Source: Novipirellula aureliae
GTDB lineage: Bacteria > Planctomycetota > Planctomycetia > Pirellulales > Pirellulaceae
Length of the DNA stretch: 64,000 bases
NCBI RefSeq assembly: GCF_007860185.1
Contig: NZ_SJPY01000002.1
Location: forward strand, 62,001 to 126,000
Direction of reading: 5' to 3'
The notes under the pieces are model-generated. The model had not been told where the DNA came from. It worked only from the letters and a program-made list of their open reading frames with translations, and searched no databases. Each line of letters begins with the position of its first letter. The stretch's first letter is position 1. This document shows, one piece after another, positions 49,858 through 58,436 of this stretch. Position numbers and translations under genes: made by a program.

Positions 49858-50937
49858 TCAGCTTAGCTGCGACAGCGGTAAACGTTGCACACGGTGATTG
49901 TTGCTATCGAGAACATGCACGCGACGGTCCGAATCGATGACGACTCCCCAGGGTTGGTAGAGTTGACCGTTTTGAAAACCGGGACCACCCCAACTTGCGA
50001 TCCAGTTTCCGTTGCTGTCGATTCGCTGTAGCCGTTGGTTACCATATTCGCAAACGACGATCGTTCCATCAGCGGCAAGGGTTAGGTCATACGGGTAATA
50101 GAATTGGCCACTCTCGCTGCCTTGGCTGCCAAAAATGCCAACAAGTGTCGGTGTCGGTGTCGACAAATCAAACCGCTGAATGCGATGGTTACACGCGTCG
50201 GCCACCCACAATGTTTGCCCTTGAACGACCAAGCTTTGTGGGCGGACGAATTGACCGGGCTGGTTCCCCGTGCCACCCCACGACGTCATGAACTGGCCGC
50301 TCGGATCGAACTTTTGGATCCGATCGGAATCGCCATATTCGCCGATATAGAAGCATCCATCCGCGTCACAAACGGCATCGGTTACAAACGCAAATTCACC
50401 CGGTGAATAGCCGGCAACGCCACCGATTTGTTGTTCGGGAACAAGCTTTCCGCTCAGCGTATAACAGAGCATGCGGTAATAGTGCGTGTCGGCAACCAGT
50501 AAGCGGTGAGCGGACAATTGGGCATCCGGTCCATCGACACCACTGGGGGAAAAACCCGTAGGCAAGGCGACGGCCAATCCGGTCGGACGGCCGTTTTTGG
50601 TTTGCGGAGTCGACCAGCCTCGAAGATAATTGCCATCGGCGTCAAAGACTTGAATCCGACCCGTTGTGTCGACGATGTAGAGGCGATCTGCGGGGTCAAT
50701 CGCAATCGCTCTCGGCTTCAGAAACCGGCCTTCGCTAAAACCGCGTCTTCCCCAGACAAGTTCAGGTTGGCCATGCAATGCCCCGGAGATGCAGCCGGGA
50801 ATCGCAGTGCTTCCGATTGCTGCCGTTCCAATCGCAACCGAGGCACGCATCCAATTTCGGCGGTTGAGGTTATTTTTCACTCGTTGATCAGTCCATGCCG
50901 AAGTTTGCCCGAAAACGTCGCTGAAGACACACACCAT
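49858..50937 (-). CDS. NHL-repeat beta-propeller lipoprotein or Tat-exported protein
   Basis: The N-terminal region holds a twin-arginine-like segment (NRRNWMRASVAIGTAAIGSTAIPGC), whose Cys is a plausible lipoprotein site. The rest consists of NHL repeats (FLKPRAIAIDPADRLYIVDT, GRIQVFDADGNYLRGW, DRIQKFDPSGQFMTSWGG, HRIQRFDLS, QRLQRIDSNGNWIASWGG, HRVQRL), which form a six-bladed propeller. The function is unknown. From the ATG at 50937 it has 359 residues; a GTG at 50880 would place the twin arginines next to the start and is an attractive alternative. Confidence 0.75.
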   Translation of the reverse strand: MVCVFSDVFGQTSAWTDQRVKNNLNRRNWMRASVAIGTAAIGSTAIPGCISGALHGQPELVWGRRGFSEGRFLKPRAIAIDPADRLYIVDTTGRIQVFDADGNYLRGWSTPQTKNGRPTGLAVALPTGFSPSGVDGPDAQLSAHRLLVADTHYYRMLCYTLSGKLVPEQQIGGVAGYSPGEFAFVTDAVCDADGCFYIGEYGDSDRIQKFDPSGQFMTSWGGTGNQPGQFVRPQSLVVQGQTLWVADACNHRIQRFDLSTPTPTLVGIFGSQGSESGQFYYPYDLTLAADGTIVVCEYGNQRLQRIDSNGNWIASWGGPGFQNGQLYQPWGVVIDSDRRVHVLDSNNHRVQRLPLSQLS

Positions 50938-51102
50938 CGACGGTGATGAGAACGTCCCTATCGACGAATAAGGATCCGGACTGGGAAATCGTCGAAAAAC
51001 ACCTTACAATCCTCCATTATCGTATACCGCCGGACCATCGCCTTTGTCAACTGAATACGAATTGGCGAAAAAAAAAACAGCCGTTTGCAAAGCCAACCCT
51101 CC

Positions 51103-52314
51103 ATGCTGAAAATCCTAGACCTACAAACGGCAGAGGATTCGCGAGATATTGTGCATCGTAGCGTCCAGGCATTGGTCGAGGGCCAACTCGTCGGTTTGCC
51201 GACGGAAACCAGCTATGCCGTCGCTGCCCATGCACTTTGCGAGCCAGCAATGGAGCGATTGTGTGCGCTTGCCAAGAGCGGCGGGGGGCGGAAGGGGGAC
51301 GAGCGTAGTGAAACAGACGACAGCCCCGGGGTGGGTGATTTTGCCCTGTCGATCCGAAGCCGTGAAGCGGCCATCGATTATTTGGGGGACAAATCGACGA
51401 CCGCTCGGCGGCTCATGCACCGCTGCTGGCCAGGCCCGCTGACGATTCAGTGCGAGTGCCGAGACCCATTGTCGGCGATATCCCAATTGCCTGAATTCGT
51501 TAGAAACCGACTAATTTGCCAAGAAAACCGCATCAATTTTCGCGTTGTCGACCATGACGTTTTGGACCAAATCCACCGTTATCTGTCTGCACCGCTTGTC
51601 CTTTTCAGCCATTCGAACTGTAATTACGGCGAAGTCGTTGCGACCGCGGCAACGTTAGCAGATCGCTATAGCAACGATTTGCCTCTGCTGCTCGATGACG
51701 GGCCCACTCGTTATGGTGGCAGGACCACCGTGGTCCAGGTCAACGGCAATCGCTGGAAACTACTCCGTGAGGGCGTTATTGAACGTGCTGCTATGAATCA
51801 ATTTGTCAAACCCGTGATTGCGTTAGTGTGTACGGGAAACACGTGCCGCAGCCCGATGGCGGAAACCATCATGCGCGAGCAGCTTCGAAAGCGAACCGGG
51901 TGCGAAGACGCCGTCCGCGTCCTCTCAGCCGGTGTCGCTGCCTCGGCTGGATCGGGGGCCAGTCCTCATGCGGTCGCGGTCATGGGCAAACGGGGGCTCG
52001 ATTTGACCGGTCACAGCAGTCGTCCACTCGACGAATCGGTCATGAATGTCGCCGATCTTGTCCTCACGATGACACGTGGCCATCGGGCCGCCATTTTAGC
52101 AGCATGGCCTGAGATGCATGATCGTATCTTTACACTTCGCCGTGATGGCGGTGACATCTCGGACCCCGTCGGCATGGATATTGAAGTCTACCGAGCCTGT
52201 GCCGATCAAATCGAAGAAGAACTTGGAAAATGGCTCGATTCCCTTGATGACGACTTTTTTCCAAAAAACGAAAACGAACCGAACAACAAGACTAACCCGG
52301 ACCGCGAATCATGA
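51103..52314 (+). CDS. Sua5/YrdC-like domain fused to LMW phosphatase (arginine-phosphatase-like)
   Basis: The N-terminal half (residues about 1-230) is Sua5/YrdC-like: VGLPTETSYAVAAHAL, HRCWPGPLTIQ, FSHSNCNYGE and GRTTVVQVNGNRWKLLREGVI, corresponding to the threonylcarbamoyl-AMP synthase fold. The usual KxR region is replaced by AKSGGGRKGDERSETDDSPG, so activity is uncertain. The C-terminal half (about 235-395) is a low-molecular-weight phosphatase: Cys243-TGNTCRSP with Arg249, and DISDP with the general-acid Asp. Thr in CTGNTCR matches Bacillus YwlE, an arginine phosphatase, rather than the Ile of tyrosine phosphatases. rpiB follows after 16 bases. Confidence 0.8.
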   Translation: MLKILDLQTAEDSRDIVHRSVQALVEGQLVGLPTETSYAVAAHALCEPAMERLCALAKSGGGRKGDERSETDDSPGVGDFALSIRSREAAIDYLGDKSTTARRLMHRCWPGPLTIQCECRDPLSAISQLPEFVRNRLICQENRINFRVVDHDVLDQIHRYLSAPLVLFSHSNCNYGEVVATAATLADRYSNDLPLLLDDGPTRYGGRTTVVQVNGNRWKLLREGVIERAAMNQFVKPVIALVCTGNTCRSPMAETIMREQLRKRTGCEDAVRVLSAGVAASAGSGASPHAVAVMGKRGLDLTGHSSRPLDESVMNVADLVLTMTRGHRAAILAAWPEMHDRIFTLRRDGGDISDPVGMDIEVYRACADQIEEELGKWLDSLDDDFFPKNENEPNNKTNPDRES

Positions 52315-52330
52315 TGAAAAAGGTGACGGA

Positions 52331-52825
52331 ATGTTAAAAGTGTCCATTGCAAGCGATCACCGTGGTGTTCACATCAAGGCTCGGCTCATTCAATCGCTCC
52401 AAGCGGCTGGCTATACCGTTCATGACGAAGGAACCGAGAGTGATTCGACCGTCGACTATCCTGACTTCGCCAAAAAAGTAGCGAGCAAAGTCAGTTTAGG
52501 GGAGGTCGATCGCGGGATCCTGATTTGTGGAACGGGAATCGGTATGTCGATCACGGCGAACAAGTACTCAGGCGTGCGCGCAGCATCCTGTTCTGGCGAA
52601 GTGATGGTCGAAATGAGCCGTCGGCATAACGACGTCAACGTCCTCTGCCTACCAGGTGATATGATTGGCGACCGACCGATCGATGATTTGGTTTTGCTTT
52701 GGTTGCGAACGGAATTTGAAGGTGGCAGGCACGCGAAACGGGTCAGCAAAATCAGTGAAATCGAAAAGGCGAATCTACGCGGTGACTCGCTGAAAAACGA
52801 ATCAACGAACCCATCGGGAACCTAG
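52331..52825 (+). CDS. rpiB: ribose-5-phosphate isomerase B
   Basis: The 164-residue protein begins MLKVSIASDHRGVHIKARL and shows DEGTESDSTVDYPDFA, DRGILICGTGIGMSITANKYSGVRAA and SRRHNDVNVLCLPGDMIG, the RpiB/LacAB fold with the active-site Cys in ICGTGIG and the catalytic His region. It interconverts ribose-5-phosphate and ribulose-5-phosphate. Length is near the usual 150, with a basic C-terminal extension. GGTGACGGA precedes the ATG at 52331, which was chosen because the conserved start lies there. It follows the Sua5-phosphatase fusion and precedes holB. Confidence 0.93.
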   Translation: MLKVSIASDHRGVHIKARLIQSLQAAGYTVHDEGTESDSTVDYPDFAKKVASKVSLGEVDRGILICGTGIGMSITANKYSGVRAASCSGEVMVEMSRRHNDVNVLCLPGDMIGDRPIDDLVLLWLRTEFEGGRHAKRVSKISEIEKANLRGDSLKNESTNPSGT

Positions 52826-52832
52826 GATACCC

Positions 52833-53849
52833 ATGGCTTGGTCCACTCTCATCGGTCACTCTGGAATTGAAAAATGGTTCTCGGTTTCCATCGGTAAAGG
52901 ACGTATCGGCGGCAGTTTTCTATTTGTCGGTCAAAACGGTATCGGCAAACGAACAGCCGCCAACCTGCTCGCCCAAACACTGTTGTGCCAACGTAGCGAG
53001 CCAGCCGAGATGTCGCCTTGTGGGGTTTGTGAATCGTGCGTCCAAGTTGCGGCTGGGACGCATCTCGACGTTACCCGCGTTGGCAAACCGAGTGACAAGA
53101 CGATGATTCCACTCGAACTTCTCATCGGCCCCCCTGAAGCACGGATGCAGGAAGGTTTTTGCCGCGACGTTCGGATGCGGCCGATGAGCGGTCGAAGACG
53201 CATTGGAATCATTGAAGACGCCGACTATCTCAACGAAGAAGGGGCGAATTGCCTACTAAAAACGCTCGAAGAACCGCCTCTCGGTGCGGTCATTATCTTG
53301 ATTGGAACGAGCGAGCAGCGACAATTGCCGACGATTCGTTCACGGTGCCAAGTGATCCGGTTTCAATCCCTATCCGGCGAGCATGCCGTCAAACTAATGC
53401 GCGACGTCCACCATGTTGAGGCTGCCGAGGAAAAGATCATCGAAGCCACCGAAATCGCTGGCGGTGATATGCACGTCGCATTACACCTCTTGGGTGGACA
53501 AGCGGATCAATTTCGCGAGGCATTGTCGGCGTTGTTTGCGGCACCACAGCCCGACCCTGTCCGCATCGTCCGAGTGATCAATTCCCATATCGATCAAGCG
53601 GGGAAAGAACCTTCGAAACGTCGCGCTGCGATGCGAGACGTTTTTTCGTTTGCGGTCCAGTACTATCGTCAACAATTGCGGCGAGATGCAAGCGAACGGC
53701 TTTCAGCCAACCGATCACTCAACCGACTCGATCGATCGATACGCGCGCTTCGCGAAACCGATCGCAGCGCAAACCAAGCTAGTTTGGTGGAGTGTTACAG
53801 CGCCGACATCGCCGCCGCGATCACAGGCGACCGCGGCGAAATCGGCTAA
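52833..53849 (+). CDS. holB: DNA polymerase III delta' subunit
   Basis: The 338-residue AAA+ protein has SFLFVGQNGIGKRTAANLLA (Walker A), a zinc module starting at LLCQR and ending CGVCESC, GRRRIGIIEDADYLNEEGANCLLKTLEEPP (Walker B and sensor region) and LPTIRSRCQVIRF (SRC motif). It is the clamp-loader delta' subunit, which has a structural zinc site. The C-terminal domain is divergent. Its start lies 7 bases after rpiB, so the three genes 51103-53849 probably form one transcript. Confidence 0.85.
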   Translation: MAWSTLIGHSGIEKWFSVSIGKGRIGGSFLFVGQNGIGKRTAANLLAQTLLCQRSEPAEMSPCGVCESCVQVAAGTHLDVTRVGKPSDKTMIPLELLIGPPEARMQEGFCRDVRMRPMSGRRRIGIIEDADYLNEEGANCLLKTLEEPPLGAVIILIGTSEQRQLPTIRSRCQVIRFQSLSGEHAVKLMRDVHHVEAAEEKIIEATEIAGGDMHVALHLLGGQADQFREALSALFAAPQPDPVRIVRVINSHIDQAGKEPSKRRAAMRDVFSFAVQYYRQQLRRDASERLSANRSLNRLDRSIRALRETDRSANQASLVECYSADIAAAITGDRGEIG

Positions 53850-54032
53850 GATGGTTTTGTCATGCTCACAATCAAAAAGCCGATGAGCGTTCTTGGAAAG
53901 CGATGCAGGTCTTCTTCAATGAGTTGTTCAGCACGAAGGCGTTGGAATCCAAGCTTTAGCCGCTCCGCGCCTCCTCGAATCGGCTAATACCTGGACTCGA
54001 ACCATCACTCGCCTCCACAACGAAGAAGAAAC

Positions 54033-54983
54033 ATGAGCCTCGAAGAAATCCAACTCGCACAGCAGAAAACCGGCGCCCTTACCGACGCTTTAGCGGAGGT
54101 CATCCGTGGCAATCGCGAGTGCATCGAGGTACTGGTTCTATCGCTCTTGTCGAACGGATCGGTGCTCATGCAAGACGTACCCGGTGTGGGCAAAACGACG
54201 CTGGCAAAAGCGGTCGCTCGAGCCATTGACGTCGACTTTCATCGTGTCCAATTCACGCCCGATTTATTACCAGCCGATATCCTCGGCTCGTCGATCTACA
54301 ATCCAAAGGAAGGCTCGTTCGACTTCCGACCTGGTCCCGTGTTCTGCCATGTCTTGTTGGCTGACGAAATCAATCGCGCGTCACCACGAACGCAATCGGC
54401 ATTGCTGGAGGCAATGAGTGAAATGCAGGCGACGATCGAGGGAACGCAGCACGACCTGCCATCACCCTTTCTTGTTTTGGCGACCCAGAATCCAGTCGAA
54501 TTCCATGGGACGTACCCGCTGCCCGAAGCACAACTCGATCGTTTTTTAGTGCAACTTGAATTGGGCTATCCCGACGCAGAAACCGAAGTTGAGATTCTTC
54601 ACGCTCAAGCGATTTCACACCCTCTCGACCGCATGCAGCCAGTCTTGACCAAGGATGACGTGGTCCGTTTTCAAGACTTGGTCCGAAATATCCGTGTCGA
54701 TAGAATTGTCTCGCACTATATCGTCGATCTTGTCCGACAAACTCGACACGACCCGCGGTTGAAACTGGGCGTTAGCCCTCGAGGATCTCTGATGCTGTTT
54801 CGTGCAAGCCAAGCATCGGCGTTGGCCAACGGACGCGACTTTGTTCTGCCGGACGATGTTCAGCGGTTGGCTCCTTACGTTTTACCACACCGCTTGATCA
54901 TGAACCCCAAGGCAAAGTACGGGGGTGTGTTAGCGAAGGATATCGTGACTGAAATCCTCCAGGCCACGACGGTTCCATCATGA
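54033..54983 (+). CDS. MoxR-family AAA+ ATPase
   Basis: The 316-residue protein shows LMQDVPGVGKTTLAKAVARA (Walker A), FTPDLLPADILGSSIY and FRPGPVFCHVLLADEINRASPRTQSALLEAM (Walker B with sensor), and LATQNPVEFHGTYPLPEAQLDRFLV (sensor 1). This is the MoxR AAA+ family, which acts as a chaperone-like partner of DUF58 and von Willebrand proteins. The gene is the first of an operon with DUF58 and transglutaminase-like genes, overlapping the DUF58 start by four bases (ATGA). The 180 bases upstream contain no gene. Confidence 0.93.
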   Translation: MSLEEIQLAQQKTGALTDALAEVIRGNRECIEVLVLSLLSNGSVLMQDVPGVGKTTLAKAVARAIDVDFHRVQFTPDLLPADILGSSIYNPKEGSFDFRPGPVFCHVLLADEINRASPRTQSALLEAMSEMQATIEGTQHDLPSPFLVLATQNPVEFHGTYPLPEAQLDRFLVQLELGYPDAETEVEILHAQAISHPLDRMQPVLTKDDVVRFQDLVRNIRVDRIVSHYIVDLVRQTRHDPRLKLGVSPRGSLMLFRASQASALANGRDFVLPDDVQRLAPYVLPHRLIMNPKAKYGGVLAKDIVTEILQATTVPS

Positions 54984-55555
54984 ACTGGGAGCGATCGAGT
55001 GCTTATCGCTATCTGCGTTTCCTATGGCATTTTCGATTCACGACGTCGGGAAAGTGGATGGTCGCCGGTTTAATGTTATCGGCAATGCTGGGCAGTGCGT
55101 CGGTCGAAACGCCGATCTATCAGATCTTCTGTGCACTGTTTGCCTTCTTTTTTATCGACCGGATCGTCGGCTATACGATGCGGCCCAAAATCGATGTTGC
55201 CTATCAATTCCCCGATCGAACGACTGCAAAAGAGTCTGTCCAGGGAACGTTCAAACTTGACAACCAAGGACGCTGGACCGCTTATGACGTAGGCGTTCGA
55301 TTTTTCCGATTGCCAAAAAACATCGAGCAGCCCGATGTCGAAACGACGTTCGGACAGATAGCATCCGGTGGTTCATTGAGAACCACGCTGCGTTTGAAGC
55401 CTAACCGCCGAGGGCTCTACACTCTTCCACGGCCTCGTGCCTACTCGACCTTTCCATTTCATCTGTTTCGAGACGGTCGTTCGAAGTCGGAAGCTCTAAC
55501 GTTATTGGTCCTACCGCACTTTCATCCGCTGGTCAACCGGGCGGAATCGCATTGA
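54980..55555 (+). CDS. DUF58 protein, N-terminal half (gene split by frameshift)
   Basis: The frame encodes 191 residues: a basic N-terminus, two membrane helices at about 27-57, and the first beta domain of DUF58 (SVQGTFKLDNQGRWTAYDVGVRFF, RGLYTLPRPRAYSTFPFHLFRDG). It ends LVLPHFHPLVNRAESH and stops. In complete DUF58 proteins the HFHPL motif leads within about ten residues to the next motif, YQPGGIALTS. Here the last six codons read another frame, and QPGGIALTSDIGESPEYIGN continues in the second gene. So a short non-multiple-of-three deletion appears to have split one gene. Its ATG overlaps the moxR stop. Confidence 0.75.
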   Translation: MNWERSSAYRYLRFLWHFRFTTSGKWMVAGLMLSAMLGSASVETPIYQIFCALFAFFFIDRIVGYTMRPKIDVAYQFPDRTTAKESVQGTFKLDNQGRWTAYDVGVRFFRLPKNIEQPDVETTFGQIASGGSLRTTLRLKPNRRGLYTLPRPRAYSTFPFHLFRDGRSKSEALTLLVLPHFHPLVNRAESH

Positions 55556-56202
55556 CGTCGGACATTGGTGAATCGCCCGAGTACATTGGAAACCGCGAAT
55601 ACGTTGCGGGCGATTCGGCTCGTCGGATCGACTATCGTTCATGGGCTCGGTTAGGGCGTCCAATCGTTCGCGAATATCAAGAAGAGTACTATTGCCGTGT
55701 CGCATTGGTGCTCGACACCTTCGTAGACGCACGCTCCAAGAGAAGGTTTGCCAACGCTAGTCGGGACGTTGACTGCGAGTTTGAAGCTGCGGTCAGTCTA
55801 TCGGCTTCGATCGCCGATGCGCTGTCGCGAGGCGAGTACTTGCTTGACCTTTTCGCGGCTGGCCCTGAACTGTACGTCTTTCGTGCTGGGCGACATACAG
55901 CTCACCTCGAAAACGTTTTGGAGATTTTGGCTTGTGTCGATGCTTGCCCGAAAAACCCTTTCGAAAAGGTATCGCCAGCGATCTCGGAGGAGCTCAACAA
56001 CATTTCAACGGTCATAGGCGTTTTTCTCGACTGGGATGCCTCGCGTGCTCAACTCGCTCGCACGGCCGCCGAGCGGGGATGTCGCGTTGTCATCTACGTC
56101 GTTCGAGATGGCGAGACGAGTGAACCGATCGAGTTTGACGAAGGCAGGGTGATTCAAATCCAAACCGATGCGATTCGCAGCGGAGGCATTGAATCGCTAT
56201 GA
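55552..56202 (+). CDS. DUF58 protein, C-terminal half (TTG restart)
   Basis: The second frame starts at a TTG (55552) that overlaps the previous TGA by three bases (TTGA at 55552-55555) and gives 216 residues. GESPEYIGNREYVAGDSARRIDYRSWARLGRPIVREYQEEYYCRVALVLDTF is the central DUF58 motif, with the YxxGDxxRxIDW-like core and the start of a VWA-like fold (Asp in LVLDT). If translation restarts at the TTG, both halves could be made as separate chains; otherwise this is a broken gene. It overlaps the transglutaminase-like gene by ATGA. Confidence 0.7.
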   Translation: MTSDIGESPEYIGNREYVAGDSARRIDYRSWARLGRPIVREYQEEYYCRVALVLDTFVDARSKRRFANASRDVDCEFEAAVSLSASIADALSRGEYLLDLFAAGPELYVFRAGRHTAHLENVLEILACVDACPKNPFEKVSPAISEELNNISTVIGVFLDWDASRAQLARTAAERGCRVVIYVVRDGETSEPIEFDEGRVIQIQTDAIRSGGIESL

Positions 56203-58244
56203 ATCCTCTCCATCTCAATCATGCCCGTATCATCGGTTTGGTACTCATCGCACTTCAAGTAGTGGCACTCGGTTTTTTTTTTAAGACACCGCTGTTTTGT
56301 GGTGGCATGTTGGCCGCCATCGGTTTTGCCGCATTCTCAAAAAAGCGATTTGCATCGCCGCAATCCGCTAAACGCTGGCCCATCATTTTCGTTGTACTCT
56401 TTGTTGTATCGCGTACGTTATTGCCGACATCGCTGTACGCGGGTCGGCAAAGCTTTCTGGTTCCCGATGCCTGCCTGATCGCGATGCACTTTGTCGTTTA
56501 TCAGACGGCTCTATTCTTCGTTCGCTCCAAACGTGATCGACCACCAAATCACTTGCCCATCCTTGCGATAACGGCGATGATATTTACAGGCGATATCCAA
56601 GTCCAGACGAGTGAGCGTTTGTTCTTTCAGCTGCTCTCTATTTTGCTAGTAGTGCTTTCGATCGGATATTTTTTGGCCTGCCGCAACTCCAGTCCAACGA
56701 CGGGGAATCCCATTGGCGGGTCAACGTTCACGAAACAGCGATGGTGGTTATTGGCAGGTGTGGCAATCGCTTGCTCGGCGATAGCGTGGGCCTCGGCCAG
56801 TAATCTGTACCGCTACGCTCGCGAAATCGAAGACACGATGAATCGGTTCATCCACCCATCACTCAAACCAGAATCCGTTGGCTTTTCGGGCCAGGGCAGA
56901 CTGGGGAGCGTCGCGAGTCAAAAAGGTGAATCGGGAAAAAACGTCGCCCTGCGAGTCGATGCCGAGAAAATACCCGGGTACCTGCGCGGCAAAGTGTTTG
57001 ACACCTACCTTCCTGGGCAATGGCAATGCGTGGCCACTTCCAAACCACTGAAACCGGCCGAGCAAGATGAATTACCAGCGGACACTGCCGCTGACCGTCG
57101 TGATGGACAACGCTTTGCCATCACGAAAAACCTCACCAAGCTCGGCGACGCGCTCGAGATTTGGCCTAACCAAAATTTCCAAAGCGTACTTTTCACTCCT
57201 CTCGATACATCGGTCGTGCAAGCACACGTCGACCACATGTCACTGAACCTTCACCATGTTGTTTCGGCTGACGAGATGCCAATCATGTCGAGCTACAAGG
57301 TTTGGACATCGCCCGTCGAGCCGATAACTGTCAACGCAAGTGGTGGACTGAGCAAAGAAGAACAGCAATGCCTAACCATGCTGCCGAGCGATCTGGATCC
57401 ACGCATTTCGATGTTGGCGGAAAAGATGTTCAGTGAAGCAAACACAACGACTGAGAAAATTGCGGTTGTGGAGAATTACTTTCTCGATAACTATGAATAT
57501 CAAATTGGTATCGAGATCCCTCATCAAGTCGACCCGATCAACTATTTCTTACTCGAACGTCCAGCGGGACACTGTGAATATTTTGCCAGCGGTGCGGTCG
57601 TTCTGCTGCGGGCTGCAGGCATCCCCTGCCGCTACGTGACCGGTTTTGTCGCAGCGGAAAAGAACGACTATGGAGATTACTGGATCGCCCGAAACCGTGA
57701 CGCACACGCCTGGGCAGAAGCGTATGATGAACAACTCGGCTGGGTGTTGGTAGAAGCGACCCCGGCGGAAGGTGTGCCACAAGAAACCTCGGCTCAAACG
57801 AGTAACCAAATCTGGGACGCCGCTAAAGCAAAATGGCAAAAGTTGGTTCGTCAACTCCGACGCGACGGCTTGGGTTTTCTGATCCAAACGATCGGCAACT
57901 TGATCGTTCATCCGTTGACCTGGATATTGCTTTTAGTTGTTGCAATCGGCTTTACGGTTCGTCGATACTTGCAATATCTCACGCGTAAAACGACGAAACA
58001 CGTTGATCCGTTGACGCGACAACTGCACGTCCTGCTTGATCGCATGGATCAATCGTGGAAACAAAAAGGACTAGAGCGTCGACCGAGTGAGACGCTGCAT
58101 CAATTCGCACGGCGACTCGAACTGGCGGAGAAATCAGAGCCCTACCGAGACGCGGCCAATTGGTATCGCCGTTTTGCCGTCGTTCGTTACGGCGGCAAAG
58201 TAACCGTCAGCTCGATCGAATCGCTGCAGGATGGGTGCGTTTAA
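56199..58244 (+). CDS. transglutaminase-like membrane protein (TgpA type)
   Basis: The 681-residue protein has about six N-terminal membrane helices (residues about 10-210), a large periplasmic domain with a transglutaminase core, and a C-terminal helix at about 567-590 followed by a cytoplasmic DUF4129-like tail. The triad is Cys459 in AGHCEYFASGAVVLLRAAGIPCRYVTGF, His503 in DAHAWAEAYDE and the acidic residue in VEATPAEG. This TgpA-like layout commonly accompanies MoxR and DUF58 and may modify or bind cell-envelope proteins. Its ATG overlaps the DUF58 stop by four bases. The operon appears to end here, with repeats following. Confidence 0.9.
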   Translation: MNPLHLNHARIIGLVLIALQVVALGFFFKTPLFCGGMLAAIGFAAFSKKRFASPQSAKRWPIIFVVLFVVSRTLLPTSLYAGRQSFLVPDACLIAMHFVVYQTALFFVRSKRDRPPNHLPILAITAMIFTGDIQVQTSERLFFQLLSILLVVLSIGYFLACRNSSPTTGNPIGGSTFTKQRWWLLAGVAIACSAIAWASASNLYRYAREIEDTMNRFIHPSLKPESVGFSGQGRLGSVASQKGESGKNVALRVDAEKIPGYLRGKVFDTYLPGQWQCVATSKPLKPAEQDELPADTAADRRDGQRFAITKNLTKLGDALEIWPNQNFQSVLFTPLDTSVVQAHVDHMSLNLHHVVSADEMPIMSSYKVWTSPVEPITVNASGGLSKEEQQCLTMLPSDLDPRISMLAEKMFSEANTTTEKIAVVENYFLDNYEYQIGIEIPHQVDPINYFLLERPAGHCEYFASGAVVLLRAAGIPCRYVTGFVAAEKNDYGDYWIARNRDAHAWAEAYDEQLGWVLVEATPAEGVPQETSAQTSNQIWDAAKAKWQKLVRQLRRDGLGFLIQTIGNLIVHPLTWILLLVVAIGFTVRRYLQYLTRKTTKHVDPLTRQLHVLLDRMDQSWKQKGLERRPSETLHQFARRLELAEKSEPYRDAANWYRRFAVVRYGGKVTVSSIESLQDGCV

Positions 58245-58268
58245 TCGACGCAGAGGGTTGGCGGTAGG

Positions 58269-58347
58269 GGATCTTGTAAATGATCCTCGTGTGCCAGGAT
58301 CTTGTAAATGATCCTCATGTGCCAGGATCTTTAACAAGATCCACTAC
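58269..58347. repeat. three GATC-hairpin repeats
   Basis: Two 28-base units starting GGATCTTGTAAATGATCC (58269-58296 and 58297-58324) are followed by GGATCTTTAACAAGATCC and ACTAC (58325-58347). The last differs from the unit at 22835-23329 by one base in the loop. It lies between the transglutaminase-like and ThiH-like genes. Confidence 0.85.
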
Positions 58348-58436
58348 GGTAATCACTCCATTCGCGAATCCGTCTTTTTGTGTTAGCCTACAAAGGCGGA
58401 CACACAAGAATCCGAACATCCAAATTCTAACTTGAA

